Source: NORP110 sp051251595 (lineage in GTDB: Bacteria; Pseudomonadota; Alphaproteobacteria; Rhodobacterales; Rhodobacteraceae). From it: DNA of 64,000 nucleotides. This document shows, one piece after another, positions 43,327 to 51,246 of this stretch (position 1 is its first letter; each line of letters begins with the position of its first letter). Below the pieces are notes generated by a model that did not search any database, was not told where the DNA came from, and saw only the letters and a program-made list of their open reading frames with translations. The translations under genes and the position numbers were made by a program. The stretch is from NCBI GenBank assembly GCA_051251595.1, contig JBPOFA010000008.1, forward strand, positions 124,001 to 188,000, read 5' to 3'.

Positions 43327-44631
43327 ATGACCACTTCTTCACTCTTATTGGGGCAAACCCTGGAATTCACCGGCGACCCGTTTCATGCCCCGATTGAGGA
43401 TGCAACCCGCTGGCGACGGCGCGGCGGGGTTTTGGTGCGCGACGGTAAAATCGTCGAAACCGGAGAAGCAGACGCGCTTGTGGCGGCCCATCCTCGGGCA
43501 ACAGTTTTCGATTATGGTTCGGATCTGATCACCGCAGGCTTTATCGACGCCCACGCGCATTTTCCGCAGACCGCGATGATCGCCAGCTGGGGAAAGCGGC
43601 TGATCGATTGGCTGAATGCCTACACCTTCCCCGAGGAGCTGCGGTTTGCCGACACGGCCTATGCGCAAGAAATCGCAGAGCGGTATTTTGATCTGACCCT
43701 GTCCAATGGCACAACGACAACGGCCAGTTTTTGCACGGTGCATCCAGACAGCGTTGACGCGTATTTTGGCGCAGCGGAACGCCGTGGTCTGCGCGTTGTG
43801 GGGGGCAAGACCTGCATGGATCGCAATGCGCCCGATGGTTTGTTGGACACGGCCCAAAGCGGCTATGATCAAAGTAAGGCTTTGCTGGAAAAATGGCACA
43901 ATCGCGGGCGTTTGGAATATGCCATCACGCCCCGGTTTTCGCCCACCTCTACGCCGGAACAACTGGCCGCTATGGGGGCACTTTGGGCAGAAAACCCAGA
44001 CTGTTTGATGCAGACCCATTTGTCCGAACAGGTGGATGAAGTCGCCTGGGTGGCTGAACTTTACCCAGATGCGCGCGATTACCTGGACAGTTACGAAGAA
44101 CATGGCCTGGTTGGGCCTGGTGCGATGTTTGGCCATTCCATCTATCTGACCGACCGCGAACAGGCACGAATAAAAGAGTCCGATGCCGCGCTGATCCACT
44201 GCCCCACCTCAAACACGTTCATTGGGTCTGGTCTGTTCGACATGGCCGGTTTGATGGCACAGGGCCAAAGGATTGGGCTGGCCACGGATACCGGTGGCGG
44301 GTCTTCTTTTTCCATGCTGCGCACGATGGCCGCTGCTTATGAGATCTCGCAACTTCGCGGAACGGCGCTTCACGCGGCGCAATTGTATTGGCTGGCCACG
44401 GTCGGCTCTGCCCGATCGATGCGGCTGGACGGTAAGATTGGCAATTTGACCAAAGGGTTAGAGGCTGATCTGACGGTTCTGGACCTGTCGTCCACCCCCG
44501 CAATTGCCCAACGATCTGCTTGTGCAAATGACTTTTGGGAGGCGTTGTTTCCGACCATCATGATGGGCGATGACCGCGCCATCAAGGATGTGTGGATCGG
44601 TGGCACCCGCTTCGAGGCGCCGCAAGCTTAA
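43327..44631 (+). CDS. guaD: Guanine deaminase
   Basis: Converts guanine to xanthine and ammonia in purine salvage or breakdown. 434 residues of the amidohydrolase superfamily: metal ligands in DAHAHFPQTAMI, TTTTASFCTVHP, QTHLSEQ, GHSIYLTD and ATDTGGG. The length and the GKTCMDRNAPDG segment fit GuaD. ATG 43327 has CGGAAAA upstream; the frame opens at 43204. The 8-oxoguanine deaminase-like gene follows on the other strand. Confidence 0.93.
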   Translation: MTTSSLLLGQTLEFTGDPFHAPIEDATRWRRRGGVLVRDGKIVETGEADALVAAHPRATVFDYGSDLITAGFIDAHAHFPQTAMIASWGKRLIDWLNAYTFPEELRFADTAYAQEIAERYFDLTLSNGTTTTASFCTVHPDSVDAYFGAAERRGLRVVGGKTCMDRNAPDGLLDTAQSGYDQSKALLEKWHNRGRLEYAITPRFSPTSTPEQLAAMGALWAENPDCLMQTHLSEQVDEVAWVAELYPDARDYLDSYEEHGLVGPGAMFGHSIYLTDREQARIKESDAALIHCPTSNTFIGSGLFDMAGLMAQGQRIGLATDTGGGSSFSMLRTMAAAYEISQLRGTALHAAQLYWLATVGSARSMRLDGKIGNLTKGLEADLTVLDLSSTPAIAQRSACANDFWEALFPTIMMGDDRAIKDVWIGGTRFEAPQA

Positions 44632-44646
44632 ACTCGCGGCGTCGGA

Positions 44647-45102
44647 TCAACAGCCCGGGCGCCCCAAAAGCAGAACCCAATAATTGCCCGGGGCGCTGGC
44701 AAATCCGAACTGGGTCGCGCTTTTGGACAGGATGTTTTCGCGGTGGCCCTTGGAATTCATCCAGGATTTAAAGACCTCTGTTTGCGTCAGCTGGTCCCTT
44801 GCGATGTTTTCCGCGAGGAAGCAAAAGGAATAGCCTTGGGCCAAGGCGCGTTGCGAAGCTGTGCCGCCCTCGGGGCTGGTATGAGATAGATACCCCCGTG
44901 AGGCCATGTCGTTGGCGTGCAGCTGCGCCGCCTTTTCAAGCTGGTAGGACTTGGTGACCGGTGAAAGACCGTTTTGGCTGCGTTCGGCGTTGATCAGTTC
45001 CTGAAAACCGTCCGTCTTCAATGACGCTTTTGGTTGCGCACCGCAGCCCACCAACACGGCCAAGCCCATAAACACCATCAACGCACGCAAACCAGCAAAC
45101 AT
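44647..45102 (-). CDS. CAP-domain (SCP/PR1-like) lipoprotein
   Basis: 151 residues. MFAGLRALMVFMGLAVLVGC ends in a lipobox (VLVGC). The mature part is a CAP domain: INAERSQNGLSPVTKSYQLEKAAQLHANDMA, LSHTSPEGG, FLAENIARDQ, and SWMNSKGHRENILS with the His and Glu cavity residues. Bacterial CAP proteins have unclear roles, some bind sterols or lipids, others act as proteases. ATG 45102 has GAGGG 9 bases upstream; the frame opens at TTG 45108. Confidence 0.88.
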   Translation of the reverse strand: MFAGLRALMVFMGLAVLVGCGAQPKASLKTDGFQELINAERSQNGLSPVTKSYQLEKAAQLHANDMASRGYLSHTSPEGGTASQRALAQGYSFCFLAENIARDQLTQTEVFKSWMNSKGHRENILSKSATQFGFASAPGNYWVLLLGRPGC

Positions 45103-45122
45103 GATCAAACACCCTCTTTTTG

Positions 45123-46463
45123 TTACCCGGCGGCGAGCTTCATCGCCAAACGGTTTTGTTTTTCAATGACTTTCGGCAGATCAATCGTCGCAATCTGACC
45201 ATCCCGCACAACTTGGCGGCCTTCCACGAATAAATCTTTAACGCGGGTCGGGCCGGCCAACAACAGCGCCGCCGGATCCCAGCTGCCCGCGCTTTCGATA
45301 CCAGAGACGTCCCAAATCGCCACATCCGCGCGTTTGCCGACCGCAAGCTGACCGCAATCGTCGCGCCCCAAAACAGCCGCGCCCCCGCGCGTCGCGATTT
45401 CCAACGCCTCGCGGGCTGACATCGCGTCCGCCCCGTTTTGAACTCGTTGAAGCAACATCGCCTGGCGGGCCTCGGCCACCAGGTTGCCTGCGTCATTGGA
45501 CGCTGATCCATCGACGCCCAAACCAACCTTTACGCCGGAATCCCGCATCGACCGCACTGGCGCAATTCCGGACCCAAGGCGACAATTCGAACTTGGGCAA
45601 TGGGCCACCCCCGTGCGCGTCCGGGCGAAAAGATCAATTTCCGAACCATCCAGCTTTACGCAATGTGCATGCCAGACATCATCGCCCGTCCAGCCCAGAT
45701 CCTCTGCATATTGTCCGGGACGGCAGCCGAAGTTCGCCAGAGAATAGGCGATGTCCTCGTCATTTTCGGCCAAATGCGTGTGCAACATCACACCTTTGTC
45801 CCGCGCCAAAACGGCCGCATCGCGCATCAGATCGCGACTGACGGAAAACGGCGAACAGGGGGCTATCCCGACACGCACCATGGCCCCGACCCTATCGTCA
45901 TGAAAGGCATCAATGACGCGGATCGAATCCTCTAGGATCGCCGGTTCCTGTTCCACAAGATCATCCGGGGGCAAACCTCCGTCGCTTTCCCCAATCGACA
46001 TCGCACCCCGCGTTGCGTGAAACCGCAGGCCGATCTCTTGGGCAGCGGCGATTGTGTCATCCAGCCGGGCGCCATTGGGGTAAAGGTAAAGATGGTCAGA
46101 GCTCAGCGTGCAGCCAGACAGCGCCAATTCCGCCAAACCAATCTGGGCAGAGACATGCATTTCTTCTGGGCCAAAGCGTTGCCAGATCGGATAGAGCGTT
46201 TGCAGCCAGCCAAACAACAGCGCATCCTGACCGCCCGGAACCGCGCGGGTCAATGTTTGGTAAAGATGGTGATGGGTGTTCACCAGACCCGGCGTCACGA
46301 CGCAACCGCCCGCCCACAGCACCTCTGCATCTGAAGTCAGCCCCTGCCCGATCTCTGCGATGACACCGTCGCGCAGCAGAATATCCGCCCCGGCCAGTTC
46401 CCGACGATCATCGTCCATCGTCAGGATATGATCTGCCCCTTTGATCAAATATTCAGAAGCCAT
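45123..46463 (-). CDS. 8-oxoguanine deaminase-like amidohydrolase
   Basis: 446 residues of the amidohydrolase superfamily near 8-oxoguanine deaminase and the AtzB/TrzA branch. Metal ligands are in VNTHHHLYQTL, HTHLAENDEDI and HAHCVKLDG, with GVDGSASND as the closing Asp block. 8-oxoguanine deaminases have this exact ND dyad and a GHGAM-type gate, so deamination of oxidised guanine to uric acid is the best guess; hydroxydechloroatrazine-type amidohydrolases are alternatives. AAAGGAT precedes ATG 46463. It is 15 bases after hisN. Confidence 0.82.
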   Translation of the reverse strand: MASEYLIKGADHILTMDDDRRELAGADILLRDGVIAEIGQGLTSDAEVLWAGGCVVTPGLVNTHHHLYQTLTRAVPGGQDALLFGWLQTLYPIWQRFGPEEMHVSAQIGLAELALSGCTLSSDHLYLYPNGARLDDTIAAAQEIGLRFHATRGAMSIGESDGGLPPDDLVEQEPAILEDSIRVIDAFHDDRVGAMVRVGIAPCSPFSVSRDLMRDAAVLARDKGVMLHTHLAENDEDIAYSLANFGCRPGQYAEDLGWTGDDVWHAHCVKLDGSEIDLFARTRTGVAHCPSSNCRLGSGIAPVRSMRDSGVKVGLGVDGSASNDAGNLVAEARQAMLLQRVQNGADAMSAREALEIATRGGAAVLGRDDCGQLAVGKRADVAIWDVSGIESAGSWDPAALLLAGPTRVKDLFVEGRQVVRDGQIATIDLPKVIEKQNRLAMKLAAG

Positions 46464-46478
46464 CTTAAATCCTTTGGA

Positions 46479-47291
46479 TTAGTCCTGTGGAGCCCTGCGC
46501 AGGATGTCCAGCGCTGCCGCATGCAGATCGGCGCTCGCCGCTGCCAGCACCCTGCCGCCTTCATGCACCGGATTGCCTTGCCAATCGCTGACGATGCCCC
46601 CCGCAGCGGTGATCACTGCAATCGGGGCCTGAACGTCATAGGCAAACAACCCGGCTTCGACCACCAGATCTATTTGTCCGGCAGCCAGCAAGGCATAGGC
46701 GTAACAATCCATCCCGTACCGGGTCAGGCGCACCTTTTCCACGATCTGGCGAAACGCCGCCGCTTCGGTCGGGGTGCCAACCTCTGGGAATGTGGAAAAC
46801 AAAATGGCATCCGAAAGGGATGCGGCTGGTTTGACCCCAAGGGGACGGATATCTGTGCCGCGCTGTATCTGAGAAATCCCCGGACCGCCAACGAACCGTT
46901 CGCCGGTGTAGGGCTGATCAATGATCCCGAAAATCGGCCCATCCGCGTCGCGAACAGAAATCAGCGTGCCCCAAGTGGGTGTCCCGCTCATATAGCCGCG
47001 GGTGCCATCGATTGGGTCCAGCACCCAGGTCAGTCCAGAGGTGCCAGGCGTTTGCCCGTGTTCCTCGCCCAGAATCGCATCGTCGGGCCGCATCTTTTGG
47101 AGCACCGCGCGAATGGCCAGCTCTGCCTCTTGATCGGCACGCGTCACGGGATCGAACCCTGCCGCCGCCTTATTGGCGGTGTCCAGCCGGTCCGATCGAA
47201 AATATGAAAGCGTTATGGATTTAGCAGCATCAGCCGCAGCGTTGGCCGCCGCGGCAAAAGACTCTACGTCTGATTTTGAATATTGTGTCAT
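46479..47291 (-). CDS. hisN: Histidinol-phosphatase / inositol monophosphatase family
   Basis: 270 residues. The Mg-binding motifs of the IMPase superfamily are seen: GEEHG, DPIDGTRGYMSGTPTWGTLI and a C-terminal YDVQAPIAVITAAGG. The GTRGYMSG form fits HisN-type histidinol phosphatases found in actinobacteria and alphaproteobacteria rather than suhB. It is 48 bases after the XRE gene and 15 bases before the deaminase. Other his genes are not in the window. Confidence 0.83.
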   Translation of the reverse strand: MTQYSKSDVESFAAAANAAADAAKSITLSYFRSDRLDTANKAAAGFDPVTRADQEAELAIRAVLQKMRPDDAILGEEHGQTPGTSGLTWVLDPIDGTRGYMSGTPTWGTLISVRDADGPIFGIIDQPYTGERFVGGPGISQIQRGTDIRPLGVKPAASLSDAILFSTFPEVGTPTEAAAFRQIVEKVRLTRYGMDCYAYALLAAGQIDLVVEAGLFAYDVQAPIAVITAAGGIVSDWQGNPVHEGGRVLAAASADLHAAALDILRRAPQD

Positions 47292-47339
47292 GGTACCCCG
47301 CCGACTGCCCTAGTTGGGTAGCGGCGCGGCATTGGACCG

Positions 47340-47711
47340 TCAAGAGTCGGACAGGACTCTGGCAAGTTCAAAAAGACGACGGCGCTGGTTTTCAGGAATG
47401 GCGTAGTAGGAACGAACCAGTTCCAACGCTTCTTTATCTGCCATGATGTCGCCGGGCACGAGCGTGTTTTCCGCAGCCGATGCATCAACCTGTTCGTCAA
47501 TGCCTTCGAAAAAGAAGCTGACCGGAACTTCAAGGGCTTCCGCGATGTCCCAAAGCCTGGAAGCGCTGACCCGGTTCATGCCGGTTTCGTACTTCTGAAT
47601 TTGCTGGAATTTGATGCCAACTTTTTCGGCGAGCTGCTGTTGGGTCATCCCAACCATCCACCGGCGGTGGCGAACTCTTTTTCCGACGTGTACATCTACA
47701 GGATGTTTCAT
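47340..47711 (-). CDS. XRE family transcriptional regulator
   Basis: 123 residues: N-terminal helix-turn-helix (residues about 10-65, with VGMTQQQLAEKVGIKFQQIQKYETG) and a C-terminal tail that includes PENQRRRLFELARVL. This resembles a widely conserved alphaproteobacterial XRE protein in which the KYETGXNRVSASRLWDIA segment is nearly fixed. AAGGA is 8 bases before ATG 47711. An inverted repeat lies about 60-80 bases upstream and may be its own operator. Confidence 0.87.
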   Translation of the reverse strand: MKHPVDVHVGKRVRHRRWMVGMTQQQLAEKVGIKFQQIQKYETGMNRVSASRLWDIAEALEVPVSFFFEGIDEQVDASAAENTLVPGDIMADKEALELVRSYYAIPENQRRRLFELARVLSDS

Positions 47712-48100
47712 GGCACCATTCCTTATTCGTTAAACGTGCAAACTGAAAATCACACTCTTTACACCACCCTCAACCTGTACTTTTAGACAGGTCTTTGCGA
47801 CGAAATTTTTTTATGTTTTATTTCAGTTACTTATAAATATTAAAGTCGTTTAGCAGGTCAGAATTTTTCCAATTTGCAATTCGTTTACATTTCAACTCAT
47901 AGGCGTTTATGCAAATTGCAAAAGGAACCGTCACGGAATTCACAAGATTCCACAACAACCAGCTATACTCTTTTTAGTTGAGTGACTGAATGATGGCCAG
48001 ACTCATTTTTCGTGCAGCCGCACAACCGGCGGAAATCGGCACAAGATCGCCCCGCGCCTCTTCTGACAACGGCCTCTTGCTCCCCAAAATCTTGCAGGAC
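47712..48100. other. AT-rich intergenic region upstream of the XRE gene
   Basis: This 389-base gap between the XRE start and the LysR stop is AT-rich around 47740-47990. It holds an inverted repeat ACCTGT-N8-ACAGGT (47773-47792), TTGCAA-type repeats near 47871 and 47908, and frames on both strands that look like shadows. I see no gene and no RNA family. Confidence 0.5.
47773..47792. promoter_or_regulatory. Inverted repeat upstream of the XRE gene
   Basis: ACCTGT-N8-ACAGGT, a 20-base palindrome 62-81 bases before ATG 47711. Its size and position fit a dimeric repressor site, perhaps for the XRE protein itself. Not followed by a T-run in either direction. Confidence 0.35.
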
Positions 48101-48973
48101 TCAGGCGACGGATTGTATCGGTTTGGCCGCGAAGGCCTGGCGCACATAAGAGGCCAAGTCATCCACCGTCCGCCCCTTTGTGGGATCAGACAGATACATG
48201 TTGATTTTGACAGAGGCCAATTCCGGCAGGGCGCCGCCGTGCTGTATGATCTCGGATTGCGCCATGGATGTACCAGTGATCATCGCATGCACGGCAAGGT
48301 CAGCGCTCACACTTGCCTCTATGGTTCTGGATTGTTCCGATTCAATTGCCATTTCCCACGGTACGCCGGCCTGATTTAACGCAGCCTGAACCCTTTGCCG
48401 AAATATGCAGCCATGCTCAAAGGCCAGGCGCAAGGGCCGTTGCTTCCAGGCAGAACCGCCAGGGGCGCCGATCCAAACCAAGGGCAGTTCTGTCAATGTT
48501 TCGCCGCCGGCGTCGCAATCCCCTTCTGTTGCCAGAATGAGATCACATTCCCCGCGCGAGAATTGTTGCTTTAGGCGTTTCGTGAACGAAGACATCAGCT
48601 GCACCTTGACCCGAGGGTATTCGATATTGAACCGGCGCAAGACCTGAGGGATAGCCGGGTACACAATGTCATGAGGCACCCCAAGGACCACTTCCCCTTC
48701 AAACGCCTGGTGGGTCAGCCTTGCGTAAACCTCGTCATTAAGCGCCAACATTTTGCGCGCATATCCCAACATCTGCTCGCCCGCGGCTGTCAGGGTGACG
48801 GCACGCGAGGACCGGTCAAGCAATTGCAGATCAAGCCCTTCTTCCAGCCGCTTAAGCTGCATAGAGACCGCAGATTGCGTCAGGTTCAACAGCCCCGCAG
48901 CGCGGGTCACCCCGCCGGAATCGGCAACAGCAACAAAAGAGCGCAGCGCAGTCAGGTCGAGATTTCTTGGCAT
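48101..48973 (-). CDS. LysR family transcriptional regulator
   Basis: 290 residues. N-terminal LysR helix-turn-helix (LDLTALRSFVAVADSGGVTRAAGLLNLTQSAVS split over helices 1-3, LKRLEEGLDL) and a type 2 periplasmic-binding-like effector domain. AAGGA lies 7 bases before ATG 48973; the frame opens at 49006. It is divergent to the DUF1127 gene, and the shared gap holds a perfect T-N11-A palindrome, so it probably controls itself and DUF1127. Effector is unknown. Confidence 0.92.
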   Translation of the reverse strand: MPRNLDLTALRSFVAVADSGGVTRAAGLLNLTQSAVSMQLKRLEEGLDLQLLDRSSRAVTLTAAGEQMLGYARKMLALNDEVYARLTHQAFEGEVVLGVPHDIVYPAIPQVLRRFNIEYPRVKVQLMSSFTKRLKQQFSRGECDLILATEGDCDAGGETLTELPLVWIGAPGGSAWKQRPLRLAFEHGCIFRQRVQAALNQAGVPWEMAIESEQSRTIEASVSADLAVHAMITGTSMAQSEIIQHGGALPELASVKINMYLSDPTKGRTVDDLASYVRQAFAAKPIQSVA

Positions 48974-49040
48974 ATCACAATCCTTGATGATGAACCGAAT
49001 AAACATTCATTTTACTAATTGATCATAAAGGCGCAATAAC

Positions 49041-49055
49041 ATCAACATAATTGAT
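49041..49055. promoter_or_regulatory. LysR-type operator between the LysR and DUF1127 genes
   Basis: ATCAA-N5-TTGAT, a 15-base palindrome containing the T-N11-A core of LysR boxes. A second TTGAT half lies at 49019-49023, 32 bases (three helical turns) before the matching half. This is the usual layout of recognition and activation sites. Confidence 0.5.
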
Positions 49056-49096
49056 TTAACGCGTCCAACTCATCACATACCGGAAAGGAACGCACC

Positions 49097-49321
49097 ATGA
49101 CGACCAACACATTTCGCACTTCTTCAGCCGCAACACCGGCAACCGGTTCAGGCAAGTCCCTATGGACCCAATTGCGCCTCGTGATGACCGCGCGACGCCA
49201 GCGCAATGCCCTTGCAAAACTGGACAAATCCGCCCTAATGGACCTTGGCTTGTCTCAGGCGGAAGTCGACGCAGAACTGAGCCGTCCATTGTGGGATGTT
49301 CCGTCAAACTGGCGCGTTTAG
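49097..49321 (+). CDS. DUF1127 domain protein
   Basis: 74 residues with a low-complexity N-terminus and a C-terminal DUF1127 motif (RQRNALAKLDKSALMDLGLSQAEVDAELSRP). DUF1127 proteins are small, Arg-rich, and in several alphaproteobacteria affect phosphate and carbon metabolism or act through RNA. AAGGA lies 7 bases before ATG 49097. A terminator follows at once. Divergent LysR protein is the likely regulator. Confidence 0.88.
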   Translation: MTTNTFRTSSAATPATGSGKSLWTQLRLVMTARRQRNALAKLDKSALMDLGLSQAEVDAELSRPLWDVPSNWRV

Positions 49322-49325
49322 TCCC

Positions 49326-49348
49326 AAAAACCGCAAATCGCGGTTTTT
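49326..49348 (+). terminator. Rho-independent terminator after the DUF1127 gene
   Basis: AAAAACCGC pairs perfectly with GCGGTTTTT around an AAATC loop, 5 bases after the stop codon. The T-run belongs to the stem, so it may work in both directions. Confidence 0.8.
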
Positions 49349-49360
49349 ATACAAGAATTC

Positions 49361-49389
49361 CTTGAAAAAGATGCCGTTGATGCCGATAT
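49361..49389 (+). promoter_or_regulatory. Sigma-32-like promoter of the BI-1/YccA gene
   Basis: CTTGAAA at 49361-49367, 14 bases, then GCCGATAT at 49382-49389 (6 of 8 to CCCCATNT). This matches the heat-shock promoter form and lies about 60 bases before ATG 49451. It is a consensus match only. Confidence 0.45.
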
Positions 49390-49450
49390 ATAGTGCAGCG
49401 ACGGCATTTTTACCTGTGCCGTTAAATTTGGATCAATAGGAGGCACATTA

Positions 49451-50188
49451 ATGGCTGGCTATCAAACGGCACAAGTCGGCGCTGGCGCCCGTTCCGCGCA
49501 GATCGACGAGGGTCTTCGGACCCATATGAATAAAGTATACGGAACAATGTCTGTAGGCTTGCTGGTGACAGCATTGGCCGCATGGGCTGTTGGCACCAAT
49601 GACGCATTGCTGTCCATTTTCCGTGACCCAATCACTCTTAGCCCGAATATTCTGGGTTGGATCATCATGTTTGCCCCATTGGCAATGGTGTTTGCCTTTG
49701 GCGCTGCGATCAATCGCTTGTCCGCCGCTGGCGCGCAATTGTTCTTTTACGCTTTCGCAGCGTTGATGGGTCTGTCCCTGAGCTGGATCTTTGTGGCGTT
49801 CACCGGGGTTTCGATCACCCAGACCTTCCTGGTCACGGCGATTTCCTTCGCTGGCCTCTCACTCTGGGGTTATACGACCAAGAAAGACATCTCTGCCTGG
49901 GGATCCTTCCTGATCATGGGTGTGATTGGCCTGCTTGTCGCGTCAATCGTGAACATCTTCCTTGGATCACCAGCAATTCAATTTGCGATTTCGGTGATCG
50001 GTGTGCTGATCTTCGCGGGCCTTACAGCCTATGACACGCAGAAAATCAAAACGACCTACCTGCAGCATGCCCATTCAATGGACAGCGAATGGTTAGGGAA
50101 ATCAGCAATTATGGGTGCTTTGAACCTGTATCTCGATTTCATCAACCTGTTCATGTTCCTGCTTCAGTTCTTGGGCAACCGGAACTGA
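49451..50188 (+). CDS. Bax inhibitor-1/YccA family membrane protein
   Basis: 245 residues with seven predicted membrane segments and the BI-1 family pattern (YGTMSVGLLVTALAAWAVG near the start, a TAYDTQKIK motif near residue 197 and closing ALNLYLDFINLFMFLLQFLG). E. coli YccA binds the FtsH protease and protects SecY when it jams; eukaryotic members affect calcium leak. AGGAGG lies 9 bases before ATG 49451. It may be heat-shock controlled. It is a single gene with a strong terminator. Confidence 0.94.
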   Translation: MAGYQTAQVGAGARSAQIDEGLRTHMNKVYGTMSVGLLVTALAAWAVGTNDALLSIFRDPITLSPNILGWIIMFAPLAMVFAFGAAINRLSAAGAQLFFYAFAALMGLSLSWIFVAFTGVSITQTFLVTAISFAGLSLWGYTTKKDISAWGSFLIMGVIGLLVASIVNIFLGSPAIQFAISVIGVLIFAGLTAYDTQKIKTTYLQHAHSMDSEWLGKSAIMGALNLYLDFINLFMFLLQFLGNRN

Positions 50189-50209
50189 TCAAAGGTCAAA
50201 GACAAACAG

Positions 50210-50240
50210 AAAGGGCTGGCACTGCGCCAGCCCTTTTTTT
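50210..50240 (+). terminator. Rho-independent terminator after the BI-1/YccA gene
   Basis: AAGGGCTGGC pairs with GCCAGCCCTT around ACTGC, followed by a T-run to 50240, 22 bases after the stop. Confidence 0.95.
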
Positions 50241-50412
50241 GTGCCCTTGCGGAACAACGCGCGCCTTTGAAGCAACGCGGCGGGCTTTCTAAACCCCGTC
50301 AATGCGCAGCGTCACGCAATACCAACCCAAACGTCAAACATTTCTGACACGGACCGAACGTGCCATGCAGAAAGCGTCAAGGTCAGGTTTGCGGGACGAA
50401 GCGATCGTTCGC

Positions 50413-50856
50413 TTACCACGCCCAGTAAGGCTTTCCTTCTTCTTCATGACCAAATTCGTCGTCAAAATAGAAATCAAAATCCCAATCCAAACGATAGTAC
50501 GCAGCCGTCGCAAAATGCCCACTTGAGACGGCGCAAGCATCATTGTGATCCTTGAAATGGCCAACACATTGAAGAACGCGATTTATCTCTGGAGGTAGAC
50601 TACAAACAGCTGGACGGATTCTTTCAATTCTCTTCCAAAGCGCCCTTATATGGGCGTCTAAAGGCTCAACCCTTTCCAAACCGCTATCCAGTGTCCAGAG
50701 AGAATACCTTTGCGGTCTGCCATTGCGGCTGGGATCTCCGACCGACCAAGAACGTCCATCCCCTGAGCTGCCCATATGTTTGCAAATTGCACTCAGCGGC
50801 TCTTGGGACATAAGCCTAAGGTAAGCCCAGCTTTCATATTCAGTCGAATTTTTCAT
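50413..50856 (-). CDS. DUF4279-like protein
   Basis: 147 residues from ATG 50856. MKNSTEYESWAYLRLMSQ, GRSWSVGDPSRNG, SLWTLDSG, LDAHIRALWKRI and the closing RLDWDFDFYF fit the DUF4279 pattern, a small protein family with no established role. The frame also opens at TTG 50910 without a ribosome binding site; family N-termini fit 50856. It lies in an accessory stretch with a more AT-rich look than nearby genes. A frame runs on upstream (EQSLKFALLISQVDERHLWGK), which may be the eroded end of another gene. Confidence 0.68.
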   Translation of the reverse strand: MKNSTEYESWAYLRLMSQEPLSAICKHMGSSGDGRSWSVGDPSRNGRPQRYSLWTLDSGLERVEPLDAHIRALWKRIERIRPAVCSLPPEINRVLQCVGHFKDHNDACAVSSGHFATAAYYRLDWDFDFYFDDEFGHEEEGKPYWAW

Positions 50857-51049
50857 CTTTCCCCAAAGATGCCTTTCATCAACTTGTGAAATCAATAGTG
50901 CAAATTTCAACGACTGCTCTGGGCTCGAAGCGGTCCTTCGCTGCTGTCCTCGCGAAGGTCAGCTACACCATTCCCCAAAAATCGGGGCAGTGGGGGACGT
51001 AAATATCAAAGTCAGCTGACGCTCGACGGATGTGATCAACCAGATTACG

Positions 51050-51148
51050 TCAGAAAGTAAAACCAGCGCCTTCATGTCTGTCGGTTCTCTCAGCTACGGT
51101 CGCACAAGCAGCCATTGCCATGAATACTGTCAAAATCAGATATTTCAT
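51050..51148 (-). CDS. Predicted 32-residue small lipoprotein
   Basis: Short frame from ATG 51148 to TGA 51050: MKYLILTVFMAMAACATVAE and then RTDRHEGAGFTF. The hydrophobic start ends in a lipobox-like MAAC, and GGAG lies 5 bases before the ATG. Length and form recall entericidin-type small lipoproteins, but the mature part is not clearly that family. It sits between the DUF4279-like and the kinase genes. The lipobox together with a good ribosome binding site makes a real gene likely, not certain. Confidence 0.55.
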   Translation of the reverse strand: MKYLILTVFMAMAACATVAERTDRHEGAGFTF

Positions 51149-51246
51149 TTCTTCTCCAATCTTTGTCCGCGCGCGGAAGTCTGAGCGCTCTATGACACTG
51201 AAATTTGGCCAAATTCAGACAAACGGGTGAAAGTTGCGACCGCGCG

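Noticed and set aside
47871..47925. Further PccR operator (TTGCAA and TGCAAATTGCAAAA)
   Set aside because: The repeats are 7 bases apart and no full TTTGCAAA is present; AT-rich sequence gives such matches by chance.
50399..50414. Hairpin AAGCGA-TCGT-TCGCTT at the end of the DUF4279-like gene as a terminator
   Set aside because: The stem is six pairs and no T-run follows on the minus strand.
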